64,000 bases of DNA, from assembly GCA_014238205.1 (NCBI GenBank), contig JABABM010000012.1, positions 1 to 64,000 of the forward strand. Direction: 5' to 3'. This stretch comes from Phycisphaerales bacterium (GTDB lineage: Bacteria > Planctomycetota > Phycisphaerae > Phycisphaerales > SM1A02). Positions 1 through 8,594 of this stretch are shown here, piece by piece. The translations under genes were made by a program, and so were the position numbers. Each line of letters opens with the position of its first letter. The stretch's first letter is position 1. A model generated the notes under the pieces. The model worked only from the letters and a program-made list of their open reading frames with translations, was not told the origin of the DNA and ran no database searches.

Positions 1-1
1 A

Positions 2-664
2 GAGTGGTACCGCCAGGGTGAGATCGAGAAGGCACAGGCATTGATGGACCGCCTCGATACGCTCTTCGGTCGAGGAGGTTTTCCGCCGAACAACCAGTAC
101 AACATCCCGCTTGACATCTTCGTTGCCAATGAAACGCGTGGCGAATACGAACGACAGCCACACCTGGCTCCATCAGATGTCTCCGCGGCACTCCGGTACG
201 GATACCGCGTAGGTGTCGGGCAGTCCCGGCCCGAGGTCTACAAGGAAGCCGTTCGGTTCGCGAAGGAAGTTACGGACTTCTACAAGTCGCATGAGACCAT
301 CAACTACACGACGAAGCTGGGCACGGGGCGAATGAAGGACATCATCGGCCAGCTTGAACAGAGCGCGGAAATAGCCTTCCTCCAACTCATGGTCGACCCC
401 GGGATCCCCATGGAGGAGCGCATGACGATCTGGTCGTCGGTGGATGAACTTGAGCCACAGATGAGAGTGCGTACCTACGACAAGTTGTCGCAGACACTGC
501 AGCACCAGTTGGGTCTACACCCGCTGGGCCGATCCATCACCTTCGCCGAGGGGTTTCCGGAGCCACCTGGAATGCAGGCCTGGCGTCAGCGACTGGCGTT
601 TGAACGACAGCAGGAGAAGGCCGCGGCTGAAGCGGCACGCAAGGAAGGTGTCGAACGAAAGTAG
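2..664 (+). CDS. Hypothetical protein, 5'-truncated by the window edge
   Basis: The reading frame is open from base 2 to the stop at 664, so the internal ATG at 41 is probably not the true start and the gene begins upstream of the window. The visible part, about 220 residues, is soluble, with no signal peptide or membrane segment in view. It is helix-rich and ends in a charged Ala/Glu/Lys/Arg tail (from about residue 195 counting from the ATG at 41). I recognise no domain and assign no function. It converges on the FAH gene; the 12-base gap contains a short CCGGGT/ACCCGG inverted repeat that reaches the FAH stop codon and has no T-tract. Confidence 0.7.
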   Translation, partial: EWYRQGEIEKAQALMDRLDTLFGRGGFPPNNQYNIPLDIFVANETRGEYERQPHLAPSDVSAALRYGYRVGVGQSRPEVYKEAVRFAKEVTDFYKSHETINYTTKLGTGRMKDIIGQLEQSAEIAFLQLMVDPGIPMEERMTIWSSVDELEPQMRVRTYDKLSQTLQHQLGLHPLGRSITFAEGFPEPPGMQAWRQRLAFERQQEKAAAEAARKEGVERK

Positions 665-676
665 TCGGGCCGGGTG

Positions 677-1351
677 CTACCCGGAACGAACCGTGTTTCT
701 CAGCGTGCCGATCGATTCGATCTCGATCTCGAGGACGTCACCATCGGCCAGCCATGTGGGTGGATCGCGGCGGGAACCGACACCACCGGGGGTTCCGGTG
801 AGCAGGATGCTGCCTGCCAGCAGCGTTGTTCCTCGCGAGAGTTCCGCGAGCAGTTGCGCAACCGTGAATATCATGTCACCGGTCGAGGCTTCCTGCACGG
901 TCGTGCCGTTGACCCGTGTTCTGAGCAGCAGGTCCTGGGGATCGGGAACAGCCTGGGCGGGTACCGGGTCTCCAACTGGGCAGAAGGTATCGAAGCTCTT
1001 CCCGCGGATCCACTGGCCTCCACTTCCTTCCCGCTGCCACCAACGCGCACTGACATCATTGGCGGGGGCCCAGGCCGCGACAGCCTGCAGCGCTTCCTCC
1101 TCGGTGGCATCCTTGAGATCCGCCCCGAGGATTGCAGCCAGTTCACCCTCGTAATCCACCTGGGGGCCATGCTCATTGCACGCCGGTGGAATGATGATGT
1201 CCTCGCCGTTGCCGATGAGGGAGGCCGGATTCTTCATGAATACGGTGGGGAGTTCAGTGGGGCTTGCGCCCATCTCTCTTGCATGGGCGTCGTAGTTTCG
1301 ACCAATGCAGAAGATGGCGGGAGGTACCTCTCGTGAGGGGAGCGGTGTCAT
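677..1351 (-). CDS. Fumarylacetoacetate hydrolase (FAH) family protein
   Basis: This is a 224-residue FAH-fold enzyme. Family members hydrolyse or decarboxylate acylpyruvates and related beta-diketo acids using a divalent metal. The lid motif FCIGRNYDAHAREMG (residues 14-28), the acidic metal-binding stretch YEGELA (about 67-72), NDVSAR (99-104) and GKSFDTFCP (118-126) occur in the family order. The C-terminus carries LTGTPGGVG. The ATG at 1351 is chosen because it shares ATGA with the yidD stop, which implies translational coupling. The in-frame extension up to 1522 is read-through over yidD with no family similarity. The substrate cannot be told from sequence; FahA-like acylpyruvase is more likely than true fumarylacetoacetase because of the short length. 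Confidence 0.9.
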   Translation of the reverse strand: MTPLPSREVPPAIFCIGRNYDAHAREMGASPTELPTVFMKNPASLIGNGEDIIIPPACNEHGPQVDYEGELAAILGADLKDATEEEALQAVAAWAPANDVSARWWQREGSGGQWIRGKSFDTFCPVGDPVPAQAVPDPQDLLLRTRVNGTTVQEASTGDMIFTVAQLLAELSRGTTLLAGSILLTGTPGGVGSRRDPPTWLADGDVLEIEIESIGTLRNTVRSG

Positions 1352-1632
1352 GAATCCTGACCAGCCTTTCGGTGTTGTCGTGGTGGAACCGGGTCGAGTC
1401 CTGCCCCTGCGAGAGGATGGCATCGGAGGATTCGTCGTACGGCCAGCCATGAACCTTTGAATGCCCCATGCACCTGGATGGACTCGACGGCATAGTGGGA
1501 GCAGGTTGGGTGATATCGGCAATGGCGACCGAAGATAGGGCTGCCCACGGCCTGGTAGACGCGGACGCAGCCGATCAGGCAGGATCCGAGGATCCCGGCG
1601 TGGTGTTCGTGCTGCTCTTGGTGTTCATCCAT
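1348..1632 (-). CDS. yidD: Membrane protein insertion efficiency factor YidD
   Basis: This 94-residue protein carries the YidD core: a short hydrophobic segment, then CVRVYQAVGSPIFGRHCRYH and PTCSHYAVESI, with the three family cysteines. YidD is a small amphipathic protein that assists YidC-dependent membrane insertion. Its 5' end overlaps the rnpA 3' end by 58 bases in another frame, a common arrangement for rnpA-yidD. Its stop overlaps the start of the FAH gene by ATGA. The C-terminal 20 residues are basic and not conserved. yidC, its usual partner, is not in this window. Confidence 0.92.
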   Translation of the reverse strand: MDEHQEQHEHHAGILGSCLIGCVRVYQAVGSPIFGRHCRYHPTCSHYAVESIQVHGAFKGSWLAVRRILRCHPLAGAGLDPVPPRQHRKAGQDS

Positions 1633-2006
1633 CGTGCATGCAGTGTCCTGCTGGCCTGTTCCAGTGCTTCAGTGCAGTGCTGGAGTGTCGTTGACTCCCT
1701 TGACTGCACGGTGACGACCAGATCATAACTGCCGGGAAGCTGTTGCTGAAGGTGGCGGAATGCCTCGCGGAGGCATCGCTTGACCCTGTTGCGAACGACG
1801 GCATTCCCGATCTTCCGGGAGATCGACAGACCGAGCCTTGGATGGTCGCATTCGTTTGGGACGGCGTGTACCAGGAAGGAGCCTTCGCGGGTGCGGTATC
1901 CCTCCCTGTAGGCTCGCTTGAACTGGGTTGGACGAAGCAGTCGTCCTTTCCGGGGAAACCGAAACCAGCGGGGCATGGAGGTGTCATCGACGATGTCGTT
2001 CATCAT
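1575..2006 (-). CDS. rnpA: Ribonuclease P protein component
   Basis: This 143-residue protein contains the RNase P protein signature RNRVKRCLREAFR (about residues 73-85), preceded by GLSISRKIGNAV. It binds RnpB RNA and helps remove 5' leaders from pre-tRNAs. The start at 2006 overlaps the stop of the CLC gene (ATGA), so translation may be coupled; a second ATG ten codons downstream (MPRWFRF) is an alternative. Unusually, the gene just upstream is a CLC channel rather than rpmH. The C-terminal 18 residues are Ser/Thr/Asn-rich and overlap the yidD coding sequence. Confidence 0.94.
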   Translation of the reverse strand: MMNDIVDDTSMPRWFRFPRKGRLLRPTQFKRAYREGYRTREGSFLVHAVPNECDHPRLGLSISRKIGNAVVRNRVKRCLREAFRHLQQQLPGSYDLVVTVQSRESTTLQHCTEALEQASRTLHARWMNTKSSTNTTPGSSDPA

Positions 2007-3820
2007 CCCTCCTTCTCCAGTTCAATCTGGTAGACCTGCATGAGCCTGTTGCGGGTGATCAGTCCCACCGCATGCTCGACATCCTCCGCCGAGAATACGG
2101 GCAGGGCGTCGACATCATTCCTTGAGAACTTCTCGAGGACCGTATCGAGGGAGTCATCAGTCGTGACCGTTGGGAGGTTGCTCCGTTCAAGTTCGTTGAC
2201 CTGGAGCAGGGGGATCGCATCGCGATAGACAAGTGCCGACTTGAGGTCATCCGAAGTGACCATCCCGGCGTAGTTCCCATGATCATTGACGACAATGAAG
2301 TCACGTACGCCCTTCGTTACGCTCATGTCCAGCAGCACCTGCGCCGGATCATTCTCAGAGACGACAACAGGGTCGCGCAGTGCGATATCACTGACCCTCA
2401 TTCGTCGCAGGATCGTCAGGTCACTCATGACTCCCAGGTGAATACCGAGTTTTCTCAGGCGGGAGGTGTAGATGCTGTCCCGGTTGAAGGACCTGGCAAC
2501 GATCGTCGAAACGACAGCGGCAAACATCAGCGGCATGATGACCTGGTAGCTCTGCGTCATTTCGTAGACGATCAGGATGGCTGTCAGAGGAGCATGGGTT
2601 GTTCCGGCAAGCATCGCTGCCATGCCGACGAGGGCGACGTGGGCCGGGTGCCCGTGAGGGAGCCAGCCCATCCATTCAAGCAGGAGACCCAGGGCCCCCC
2701 CAAGCGATGCGCCAAGGAGCAGCGACGGGGCGAACATGCCACCAGCGCCCCCGGAACCGAGGGTGAGGCTCGTGCCGATGAGTTTCAGGAGAAAGAGCCC
2801 GAGGAGGAGGAGCATGAGTTCGCCCATCGGGTTGAGGGTCTCGTGCCCACCATCCTGGAAGTAGGTCGAAGGATCGATCAATTGCGTGATGACCGGATAG
2901 CCGTTTCCATAGAAGGCTGGCACGTCACCTGTTTGGAGCCACAGCATCCACCCGAGACCGAGCAGGCCCAGGAGTATTCCGCCGATGGCGGGACGAACGA
3001 TCTTTGATACGGGCATGCGATCGAAGAGTGAACCAGTGACACTGAGCGTTCGAATGAACAGGATCGATCCGAGCCCGCAGAGGAGTCCGAGCAACAGGTA
3101 GATGGGCAGTTGTCCCAGGCTGAAGAAGTCGTCACGTCCCATGAACCCATCGCCGACATCAAAGATGGCCGAGTCATGAAGAATTCCATGGGTTGCTGCG
3201 GAAGCAACAACCGCGGCAATGACGATCGGCGTGAACGTCTTCAAGGAGAAGTCCCTGAGAAGGATTTCCATGACGAAGAAGACGCCTGCGATGGGGGCAT
3301 TGAATACCGCCGCGATGCCTGCGGCAGAACCACAGCCCAGGAGCGTGGCGGTGTTCTGGCTTCGCGTACCCAGCAGGCGTGCGATGTTCGAGCCGAGGAC
3401 ACCACCGATGGTGATGATGGGACCTTCAGCGCCTGCAGATCCGCCCGAAACGATCGTCGATGTCGAGCCCAGCCATTTCTGCAGTCCGACGCGGAGACTG
3501 ATTCGTGAACGGCCCCGAAGCACGGCATGCATCAGGGTGGTGACGCCTGGGCCGACATCATCTGCATGGATGACTGCTCGCAGGATGCCGACGATTACTC
3601 CACCGATGCACGGTGCCAGGAGCACGAGCCAGAGAAGCAGCATCTGCCCACTCCTGGCTTCACTCCAGAGTTCCATGCCCCGAAGCGGGGCAATGAACAG
3701 TGTTGCAACCAGTGCCATCATGAGCCCGATGGCTGCCGCTACGATGTACAGGTACCAGTCACGCTCGAATCCGAGGCGGAGGCTGATCTTTCTGAGAACT
3801 CGTGTCATTCCCGGACGCAT
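2003..3820 (-). CDS. CLC-type anion channel/transporter with C-terminal CBS pair
   Basis: A 605-residue protein: a CLC membrane domain (residues about 20-450) followed by two CBS repeats (about 470-600). Clear CLC landmarks are GGSAGAEGP (126-134), which keeps the gating Glu; FNAPIAGVFFVME (173-185); GSGGAGGMFAPS in the second half; and DSIYTSRL, with the conserved pore Tyr. Two positions are unusual. The selectivity motif GSGIP is GPGV (90-93), with Pro at the Ser position. The Glu that follows the EE pair in proton-coupled members is Ile here (residue 186). The ATG at 3820 has an excellent SD (GGAGG, 6-base spacing). It begins the CLC-rnpA-yidD-FAH unit. Confidence 0.93.
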   Translation of the reverse strand: MRPGMTRVLRKISLRLGFERDWYLYIVAAAIGLMMALVATLFIAPLRGMELWSEARSGQMLLLWLVLLAPCIGGVIVGILRAVIHADDVGPGVTTLMHAVLRGRSRISLRVGLQKWLGSTSTIVSGGSAGAEGPIITIGGVLGSNIARLLGTRSQNTATLLGCGSAAGIAAVFNAPIAGVFFVMEILLRDFSLKTFTPIVIAAVVASAATHGILHDSAIFDVGDGFMGRDDFFSLGQLPIYLLLGLLCGLGSILFIRTLSVTGSLFDRMPVSKIVRPAIGGILLGLLGLGWMLWLQTGDVPAFYGNGYPVITQLIDPSTYFQDGGHETLNPMGELMLLLLGLFLLKLIGTSLTLGSGGAGGMFAPSLLLGASLGGALGLLLEWMGWLPHGHPAHVALVGMAAMLAGTTHAPLTAILIVYEMTQSYQVIMPLMFAAVVSTIVARSFNRDSIYTSRLRKLGIHLGVMSDLTILRRMRVSDIALRDPVVVSENDPAQVLLDMSVTKGVRDFIVVNDHGNYAGMVTSDDLKSALVYRDAIPLLQVNELERSNLPTVTTDDSLDTVLEKFSRNDVDALPVFSAEDVEHAVGLITRNRLMQVYQIELEKEG

Positions 3821-3949
3821 GATGCCTCCTCCGCTGATCAGGCCTTGGCATCGGCAAAAGGAGGGATTCTACCCCAGCATGGGGGGGTGTGCACTCCGGC
3901 AAATCCCCTTTTTTGGTACACTACCCGGCTCGACCCAGGAGTCCCATTC

Positions 3950-4189
3950 ATGATCGAAGCCCTGCGAAGCGATGAAATCGTCAAGAAACTCGGTGGCCGT
4001 TTCAAGCTCTGTGCGCTGATCCAGCGCCGGATGAAGGAACTGGTTGTTGACGGGGCTCGCCCCCTTATCGAGCGAGATGGACGGACGGATCTTGAACTGG
4101 TGATCGAGGAGATCCTCCAGGACAAGATCGCTCCCATCTGGGAAACGGAAGAGGCACCAGGCGAGTCCGAGGATGGCGCCGTCCTCTGA
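3950..4189 (+). CDS. rpoZ: DNA-directed RNA polymerase omega subunit
   Basis: A 79-residue protein with the omega core GGRFKLCALIQRRMKELV (residues 15-32), followed by PLIERDGRTDLELVIEEI. Omega binds the beta' subunit and promotes polymerase assembly. The ATG at 3950 gives the normal omega length; the longer open frame upstream runs into the divergent CLC gene and is not conserved. An SD-like AGGAG lies just upstream. The 3' end overlaps the coaC start by 17 bases, the familiar rpoZ-coaBC neighbourhood. Confidence 0.88.
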   Translation: MIEALRSDEIVKKLGGRFKLCALIQRRMKELVVDGARPLIERDGRTDLELVIEEILQDKIAPIWETEEAPGESEDGAVL

Positions 4190-4787
4190 GGACGTGAACA
4201 CCTCGAACCAGATGCCTGGAGGCACTCCAACCAGTAATGCACCTCGCCGACTCCTGGTCGGTGTGACCGGTGGCATTGCCGCGTACAAGACGGCCCAACT
4301 TGTCAGTGCTCTGGTGCAGCGAGGTGACGAGGTTGTCGTTGCCATGACTGACGCAGCGCAGCGGTTCGTCGGATCGACGACGTTCAGCAGCCTGACAGGT
4401 CGTGAAGTGCTCACGAGCCAGTGGTCATCACACGAGGGCCTGACGTCTCCCCATGTGCACTTTGCCATGTGGTGTCAGTGCATGCTGGTTGCACCATGCA
4501 CGATGGACATGCTTGCTCAGCTTGCCTCGGGTCGGACGAATGATCCAGTTGCACTTCTCGTTGGAGCGATTGACAGGGCGACGACGCCCGTGCTGCTCTC
4601 CCCATCGATGAATGCAACCATGCTCGGGCAACCAGCGACTGCACGCAACATCGACATGTTGCGTGCAGACGGCTTCAGCATCATCGAGCCGGTTGAAGGC
4701 TGGCAGGCATGCCGTACCGACGGCGATGGCCGCATGCCGGAACCGGCCCAGCTCATGGACGCTCTTGACCAGGCCCTGACCGATTAA
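4173..4787 (+). CDS. coaC: Flavoprotein, phosphopantothenoylcysteine decarboxylase domain (CoaC only)
   Basis: This 204-residue protein has the CoaC flavoprotein fold: LLVGVTGGIAAYK (27-39), the histidine stretch SPHVHFAMWCQCMLVAPC, the PSMNATML motif, and the substrate-clamp ACRTDGDGRM near the end. CoaC decarboxylates 4'-phosphopantothenoylcysteine with FMN in coenzyme A synthesis. Most bacteria carry a CoaB synthetase domain fused downstream; here the protein stops after the decarboxylase domain, so CoaB must lie elsewhere or be replaced. The start overlaps rpoZ. A second ATG at 4212 also leaves the domain intact. Confidence 0.85.
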   Translation: MAPSSEDVNTSNQMPGGTPTSNAPRRLLVGVTGGIAAYKTAQLVSALVQRGDEVVVAMTDAAQRFVGSTTFSSLTGREVLTSQWSSHEGLTSPHVHFAMWCQCMLVAPCTMDMLAQLASGRTNDPVALLVGAIDRATTPVLLSPSMNATMLGQPATARNIDMLRADGFSIIEPVEGWQACRTDGDGRMPEPAQLMDALDQALTD

Positions 4788-4792
4788 CTCCT

Positions 4793-4831
4793 GCAAAACG
4801 AACCAGTCGCCCGCGGTATGCAGGCGACTGG
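4793..4831 (-). terminator. Intrinsic terminator of rpoD
   Basis: Reading the minus strand, a perfect 9-bp stem (CCAGTCGCC/GGCGACTGG, bases 4803-4811 and 4823-4831) is followed by TTCGTTTTGC. It lies 44 bases past the rpoD stop. The TTCGTTTT tail matches that of the tRNA-Val terminator at 14241-14274. A second palindrome, CCGGCAC-CAG-GTGCCGG (4849-4865), sits between it and the rpoD stop. The stem could also slow coaC transcription from the other side, but no T-tract follows in that direction. Confidence 0.75.
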
Positions 4832-4874
4832 CTCATGTTCATTGCTGTCCGGCACCAGGTGCCGGGGATCGGGT

Positions 4875-6683
4875 TTACATTTCCTCGCCTTCGTGCTCCT
4901 CGATGAAGGAGGAAAGTCGACGGCGTCGAACCGGGTGCTGGAGCTTTCGAAGCGCCTTGGATTCGACCTGACGAACACGTTCACGGGTGACCTTGAAGAT
5001 GCGTCCGACTTCCTCGAGCGTATAGGTGTATCCGTCACCGACGCCGTAGCGAAGCTTGAGGATTTCCCGTTCTCGATAGGTGAGCGTCTTCAGGACATCA
5101 TTGATCCGACCGCGGAGCATGTCGCTCGTGGCCGTCTCGGAGGGTGCTTCCTGTCGTTCATCCTCGATGAAGTCACCGAACTGTGAGTCCTCGGATTCGC
5201 CTACGGGGCGGTCGAGGCTGATTGGATGGCGTGAGATCTTCATGACACGACGTGTTTCCTCGACGGTCATCTCGGCCTGTTCGGCAAGTTCCTCGATGGT
5301 TGGTTCCCGGCCCATCAACTGGAGGAGTCGCTTCTGGATGTTCCTCAGTTTCGACATGGTCTCGATCATGTGTACCGGTACACGGATGGTTCGAGCGTGA
5401 TCCGCGATGGCACGGGTGATCGCCTGGCGGATCCACCAGGTCGCGTAGGTGGAGAACTTGTAGCCTCGCATGTATTCGTACTTGTCGACGGCACGCATGA
5501 GGCCGGTGTTTCCTTCCTGGATGATGTCAAGAAAGGGGAGTCCGCGATTGCGGTACTTCTTGGCAATGGAGACTACGAGTCGGAGGTTTCCTCCGCTGAG
5601 ATCCCGCTTTGCCTGCTCGTACTCGTTGAACACTCGTTCCATCGTGCGTGTCCGGAACTTCAGATCCTCATGGCTTTCAAGGGTCAGGCCCCGAAGTCCA
5701 TGCATTTCTTCCTCCATGACCACGCGGTCTTCCGGGTGGTATCGATCCGGGTACTTCTTGGACCGTTCAAGTTCAAGGGACAGTTCAGCGGTCTTTCTCG
5801 TAATCGACTGGATCTTGTGAAGCAATGGCTGGATCTTTGCCGTACGGAGGCAGCATTCCTCGATGAGGGTTGCGATCTTCCGGCGTCGACGAGCCATCCT
5901 GTCCTTCAGTTCAGCAAGGGCCGTCTTGCCCATTCGGGTCGATTCAGACTTCTCCCAGTCCAGTTCATTCTGCTTCAGGAGCAACTGGACCGTGGCGATG
6001 TTGATCGGGATACGCCTGGCGATCTTTTCCTTGGCATTGTCTTCTGCAGTTGAAATCCGCATGGTGCGATCGAACGGCAGGTCTCCGTTGTGCACCTGCT
6101 GAAGGATTTCAACAGCCTGCCTGGCCGCGTAATCACACTCGAGTACCTGCCGGCGGAAGATCATGCGAGTCGTCTCGATCTTCTTTGCAAGGCGGATTTC
6201 TTCTTCCCGGGTCAGCAGCGGAATGGTTCCCATCTGGGTGAGGTACATGCGAATCGGATCATCAATCCGCTTCGTCGTGGCCTCCTCGATGGCCTGCTCG
6301 ATCGCGGTTTCAGAATCATCGATGAGGCCTGGCTCGTCGTGAGCATGTCCATCACCACTGTTCTCGGCTTCCTCGGCGATCTTCTCGGCCTCGATTTCCT
6401 CCTTGCCCTTGAGGCTGAAGGTCATCCAGGGATTGTCTCGCTTGAACCGAAGGTTCGTATGCATGGGGGCATAGAAGTGAGGTTCGGCCCTGAGCCTGGG
6501 ATCCTCGTAGTTGATCAACTCGATCTGGTGATGCTGGAGGATGACCAGCAGTTCCACGATCTTGTCGGGATGGACCATCTCGTCCGGGATGGTCGTATTC
6601 AACTCCTCGTAACTCATCCACTTCCGTTGCCGGCCGTGAATGATCAGCGAGTGTAGGTTCGGATGTAGTGCTGGAATATGCAT
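4875..6683 (-). CDS. rpoD: Primary RNA polymerase sigma factor (sigma-70)
   Basis: A 602-residue housekeeping sigma factor. Region 1.1-like sequence lies at the N-terminus; region 1.2 is [21 protein letters not shown]; region 2 includes [20 protein letters not shown] and [10 protein letters not shown]; region 4.2 ends with the helix-turn-helix [20 protein letters not shown]. An insertion of helical sequence between regions 1.2 and 2 is typical of primary sigmas. The ATG at 6683 is chosen over the upstream one at 6731 because AGGAGAG lies 3-5 bases in front. It follows dnaG by 51 bases in the classic dnaG-rpoD order, and a terminator follows it. Confidence 0.96.
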   Translation of the reverse strand: MHIPALHPNLHSLIIHGRQRKWMSYEELNTTIPDEMVHPDKIVELLVILQHHQIELINYEDPRLRAEPHFYAPMHTNLRFKRDNPWMTFSLKGKEEIEAEKIAEEAENSGDGHAHDEPGLIDDSETAIEQAIEEATTKRIDDPIRMYLTQMGTIPLLTREEEIRLAKKIETTRMIFRRQVLECDYAARQAVEILQQVHNGDLPFDRTMRISTAEDNAKEKIARRIPINIATVQLLLKQNELDWEKSESTRMGKTALAELKDRMARRRRKIATLIEECCLRTAKIQPLLHKIQSITRKTAELSLELERSKKYPDRYHPEDRVVMEEEMHGLRGLTLESHEDLKFRTRTMERVFNEYEQAKRDLSGGNLRLVVSIAKKYRNRGLPFLDIIQEGNTGLMRAVDKYEYMRGYKFSTYATWWIRQAITRAIADHARTIRVPVHMIETMSKLRNIQKRLLQLMGREPTIEELAEQAEMTVEETRRVMKISRHPISLDRPVGESEDSQFGDFIEDERQEAPSETATSDMLRGRINDVLKTLTYREREILKLRYGVGDGYTYTLEEVGRIFKVTRERVRQVESKALRKLQHPVRRRRLSSFIEEHEGEEM

Positions 6684-6734
6684 GTTCTCTCCTGGATCAT
6701 CAGGTGATCCACCTGTTCGTGGACTGCCCACGGG

Positions 6735-8594
6735 TCAACGTCCGGTCTCCCTGTGGATGGCAGACGGTCGTCCGCCACGTCCACTGATCTGTTTAATTCG
6801 TGCAACTGCCTCATCTGCATCATTGGTCGGGTCAGCGCTCCAGGAAGCATCGATGGCATTGTTTTTTCCATGTTCGATCGAGGTACGCAGTGCGTCCGTG
6901 GCTTCCTGGAATGGATTTGAATCCTGTCCAGACTCCTCAAGCAGGCGCTGGCCGATGAACCAGAGATGCGAGGCGAACTCCCCAAGTTGCGAATCGGGCA
7001 GTTCGGACAGCAGTTCCTGCATGGGCGGTGTTCCGCCACCAGCAAGAATAGGAATCAGGATCCGGGCAAGTGCACGATGCCTGTCGACGATGAAGGCATC
7101 GACTTCGAGCAGTCCCGTGCCTGCATGTGAGCCTGGTTCATGGACCAGGATGGCCAGGTAATGTTCTTCTGCAGTACGACGGTGCCCAGGCACAAGCGGT
7201 GCATCGGGGTCCGGGAGCAGTGTCATTGAATCCTGCTTTGGTTCGGCCGTGGGAACCTGCCTGGAATTTCCAGGGGCCTGATCCAGGCTGGTGAGCATCG
7301 ATTCGACCGTAGCCAATGGCATGGCAAGCAACTCGGCGAGTTTGCCCAGGAGCAGGGCCCTGCGTACCCCATGTACGGAGGCCAGGCCCAGTCGCTGCAG
7401 TTCCCCGAGAAATCGCTCGATCATGACTTGCCGCCCGGAAAGCCCTTCCTGTGTTTGAAGGACCTGTTCAAATCGTTGGAGGACGTATTCCAGGACATCG
7501 GTGCTGCATGCAACGACCTGTTCGAAGTGACGTGCCCCGTCTTCCTGGGAAAGGAGATCAGCGGGATCGGCGCCGCCGGGCAGGATGCAGATCCTGACAT
7601 CGACCGGGTGCTTCAGAACCACTTCAAGGGCACGGTCCGCTGCGCGTCGGCCCGCATCATCACCATCGAACAGCAGGACGACGGTATCGCAGAGCCTCGA
7701 GAGGATTCTCGCATGGTCATCCGTCAATGCGGTGCCGAGGGTTCCCACGACATTGCAGTGACCCGCCTGGTGACAGGCAATGACATCGGTGTAGCCCTCG
7801 GTCACGATGGCGCGTCCAGTGTCTGCAATGGCTTTCCGTGCAAGGTGCAGTCCGTAGAGGGTTCGACCCTTCTGGAAGACTTCCGTCTCGGGGCTGTTGA
7901 GGTACTTGGGTTCATCGGCAGGATCAATGATGCGACCACCGAAGCCCACGGGCTGTCCGGCCTGGTTGCAGATCGGGAAGATCAGTCGATTCCGGAAGCT
8001 GTCATAGAAACCGTTTCCTTCGTTACGTTCCTTCAGGAGGCCTGCGGCCAGGAATGCGGCGTGTGCCTTGGCGTTGTCTGGAAGTGATCGCAGCAGGCCG
8101 TCCCAGCCTTCCGGGGCACAGCCGATCTGGAATGATTCGACCATTTCATCACTGATGCCACGAGACTGGATCATTGCTCGTGCCTGGGCACCTGTGTCGG
8201 AAGCGAGCGTCTGCCTGAAGAAGTCCAGTGCGCGGTCATTGGCGCGTCGAACAAGATCTCGTTGTTCTCGCTGCCTGGCATCTTCGGGGCTGGGCGATGT
8301 TTTTGTAAGTGTGATGCCTGCTCGTTCTGCAAGGAGTTCAAGTGCTTCACGGAAGTCCATCTTCAGGTACTTCTCAAGGAAGGTGAAGGCATCTCCGCTG
8401 GCACCGCAGGAAAAGCACTTGTAGAAGGATTGCGCCTTGTGCGTCACCACGGCCATGGAGGGGGAGTGGTCGTCATGGAACGGGCAGAGGCCCACGTGCT
8501 CGCGGCCCTTGGGCTGCAGTGTCACGTACCCGCCGATGAGTTCGACGAGATTGGTCGCATCCCGAACGCGATCGATTTCCAGGCGATCAGCCAT
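6735..8594 (-). CDS. dnaG: DNA primase
   Basis: A 619-residue primase that makes RNA primers for replication. The N-terminal zinc ribbon has ligands C37, H40, C60 and C63 (LCPFHDDHSPS and CFSCGASGDAF). The catalytic core contains NRLIFPICNQAGQPVGFGGR, then the TOPRIM motif AIVTEGYTDVIACHQAG and LLFDGDDAGRRAA. The C-terminal helicase-binding part is less conserved, as usual. It is the first recognised gene of the dnaG-rpoD pair; rpsU, often upstream in other bacteria, is absent, and a 491-base gap without a convincing gene precedes it. Confidence 0.96.
   Translation of the reverse strand: MADRLEIDRVRDATNLVELIGGYVTLQPKGREHVGLCPFHDDHSPSMAVVTHKAQSFYKCFSCGASGDAFTFLEKYLKMDFREALELLAERAGITLTKTSPSPEDARQREQRDLVRRANDRALDFFRQTLASDTGAQARAMIQSRGISDEMVESFQIGCAPEGWDGLLRSLPDNAKAHAAFLAAGLLKERNEGNGFYDSFRNRLIFPICNQAGQPVGFGGRIIDPADEPKYLNSPETEVFQKGRTLYGLHLARKAIADTGRAIVTEGYTDVIACHQAGHCNVVGTLGTALTDDHARILSRLCDTVVLLFDGDDAGRRAADRALEVVLKHPVDVRICILPGGADPADLLSQEDGARHFEQVVACSTDVLEYVLQRFEQVLQTQEGLSGRQVMIERFLGELQRLGLASVHGVRRALLLGKLAELLAMPLATVESMLTSLDQAPGNSRQVPTAEPKQDSMTLLPDPDAPLVPGHRRTAEEHYLAILVHEPGSHAGTGLLEVDAFIVDRHRALARILIPILAGGGTPPMQELLSELPDSQLGEFASHLWFIGQRLLEESGQDSNPFQEATDALRTSIEHGKNNAIDASWSADPTNDADEAVARIKQISGRGGRPSAIHRETGR

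Noticed and set aside
670-684. CCGGGT-GCT-ACCCGG as a terminator between the first two genes
   Set aside because: The stem is only 6 bp, overlaps the FAH stop codon and has no T-tract on either side.
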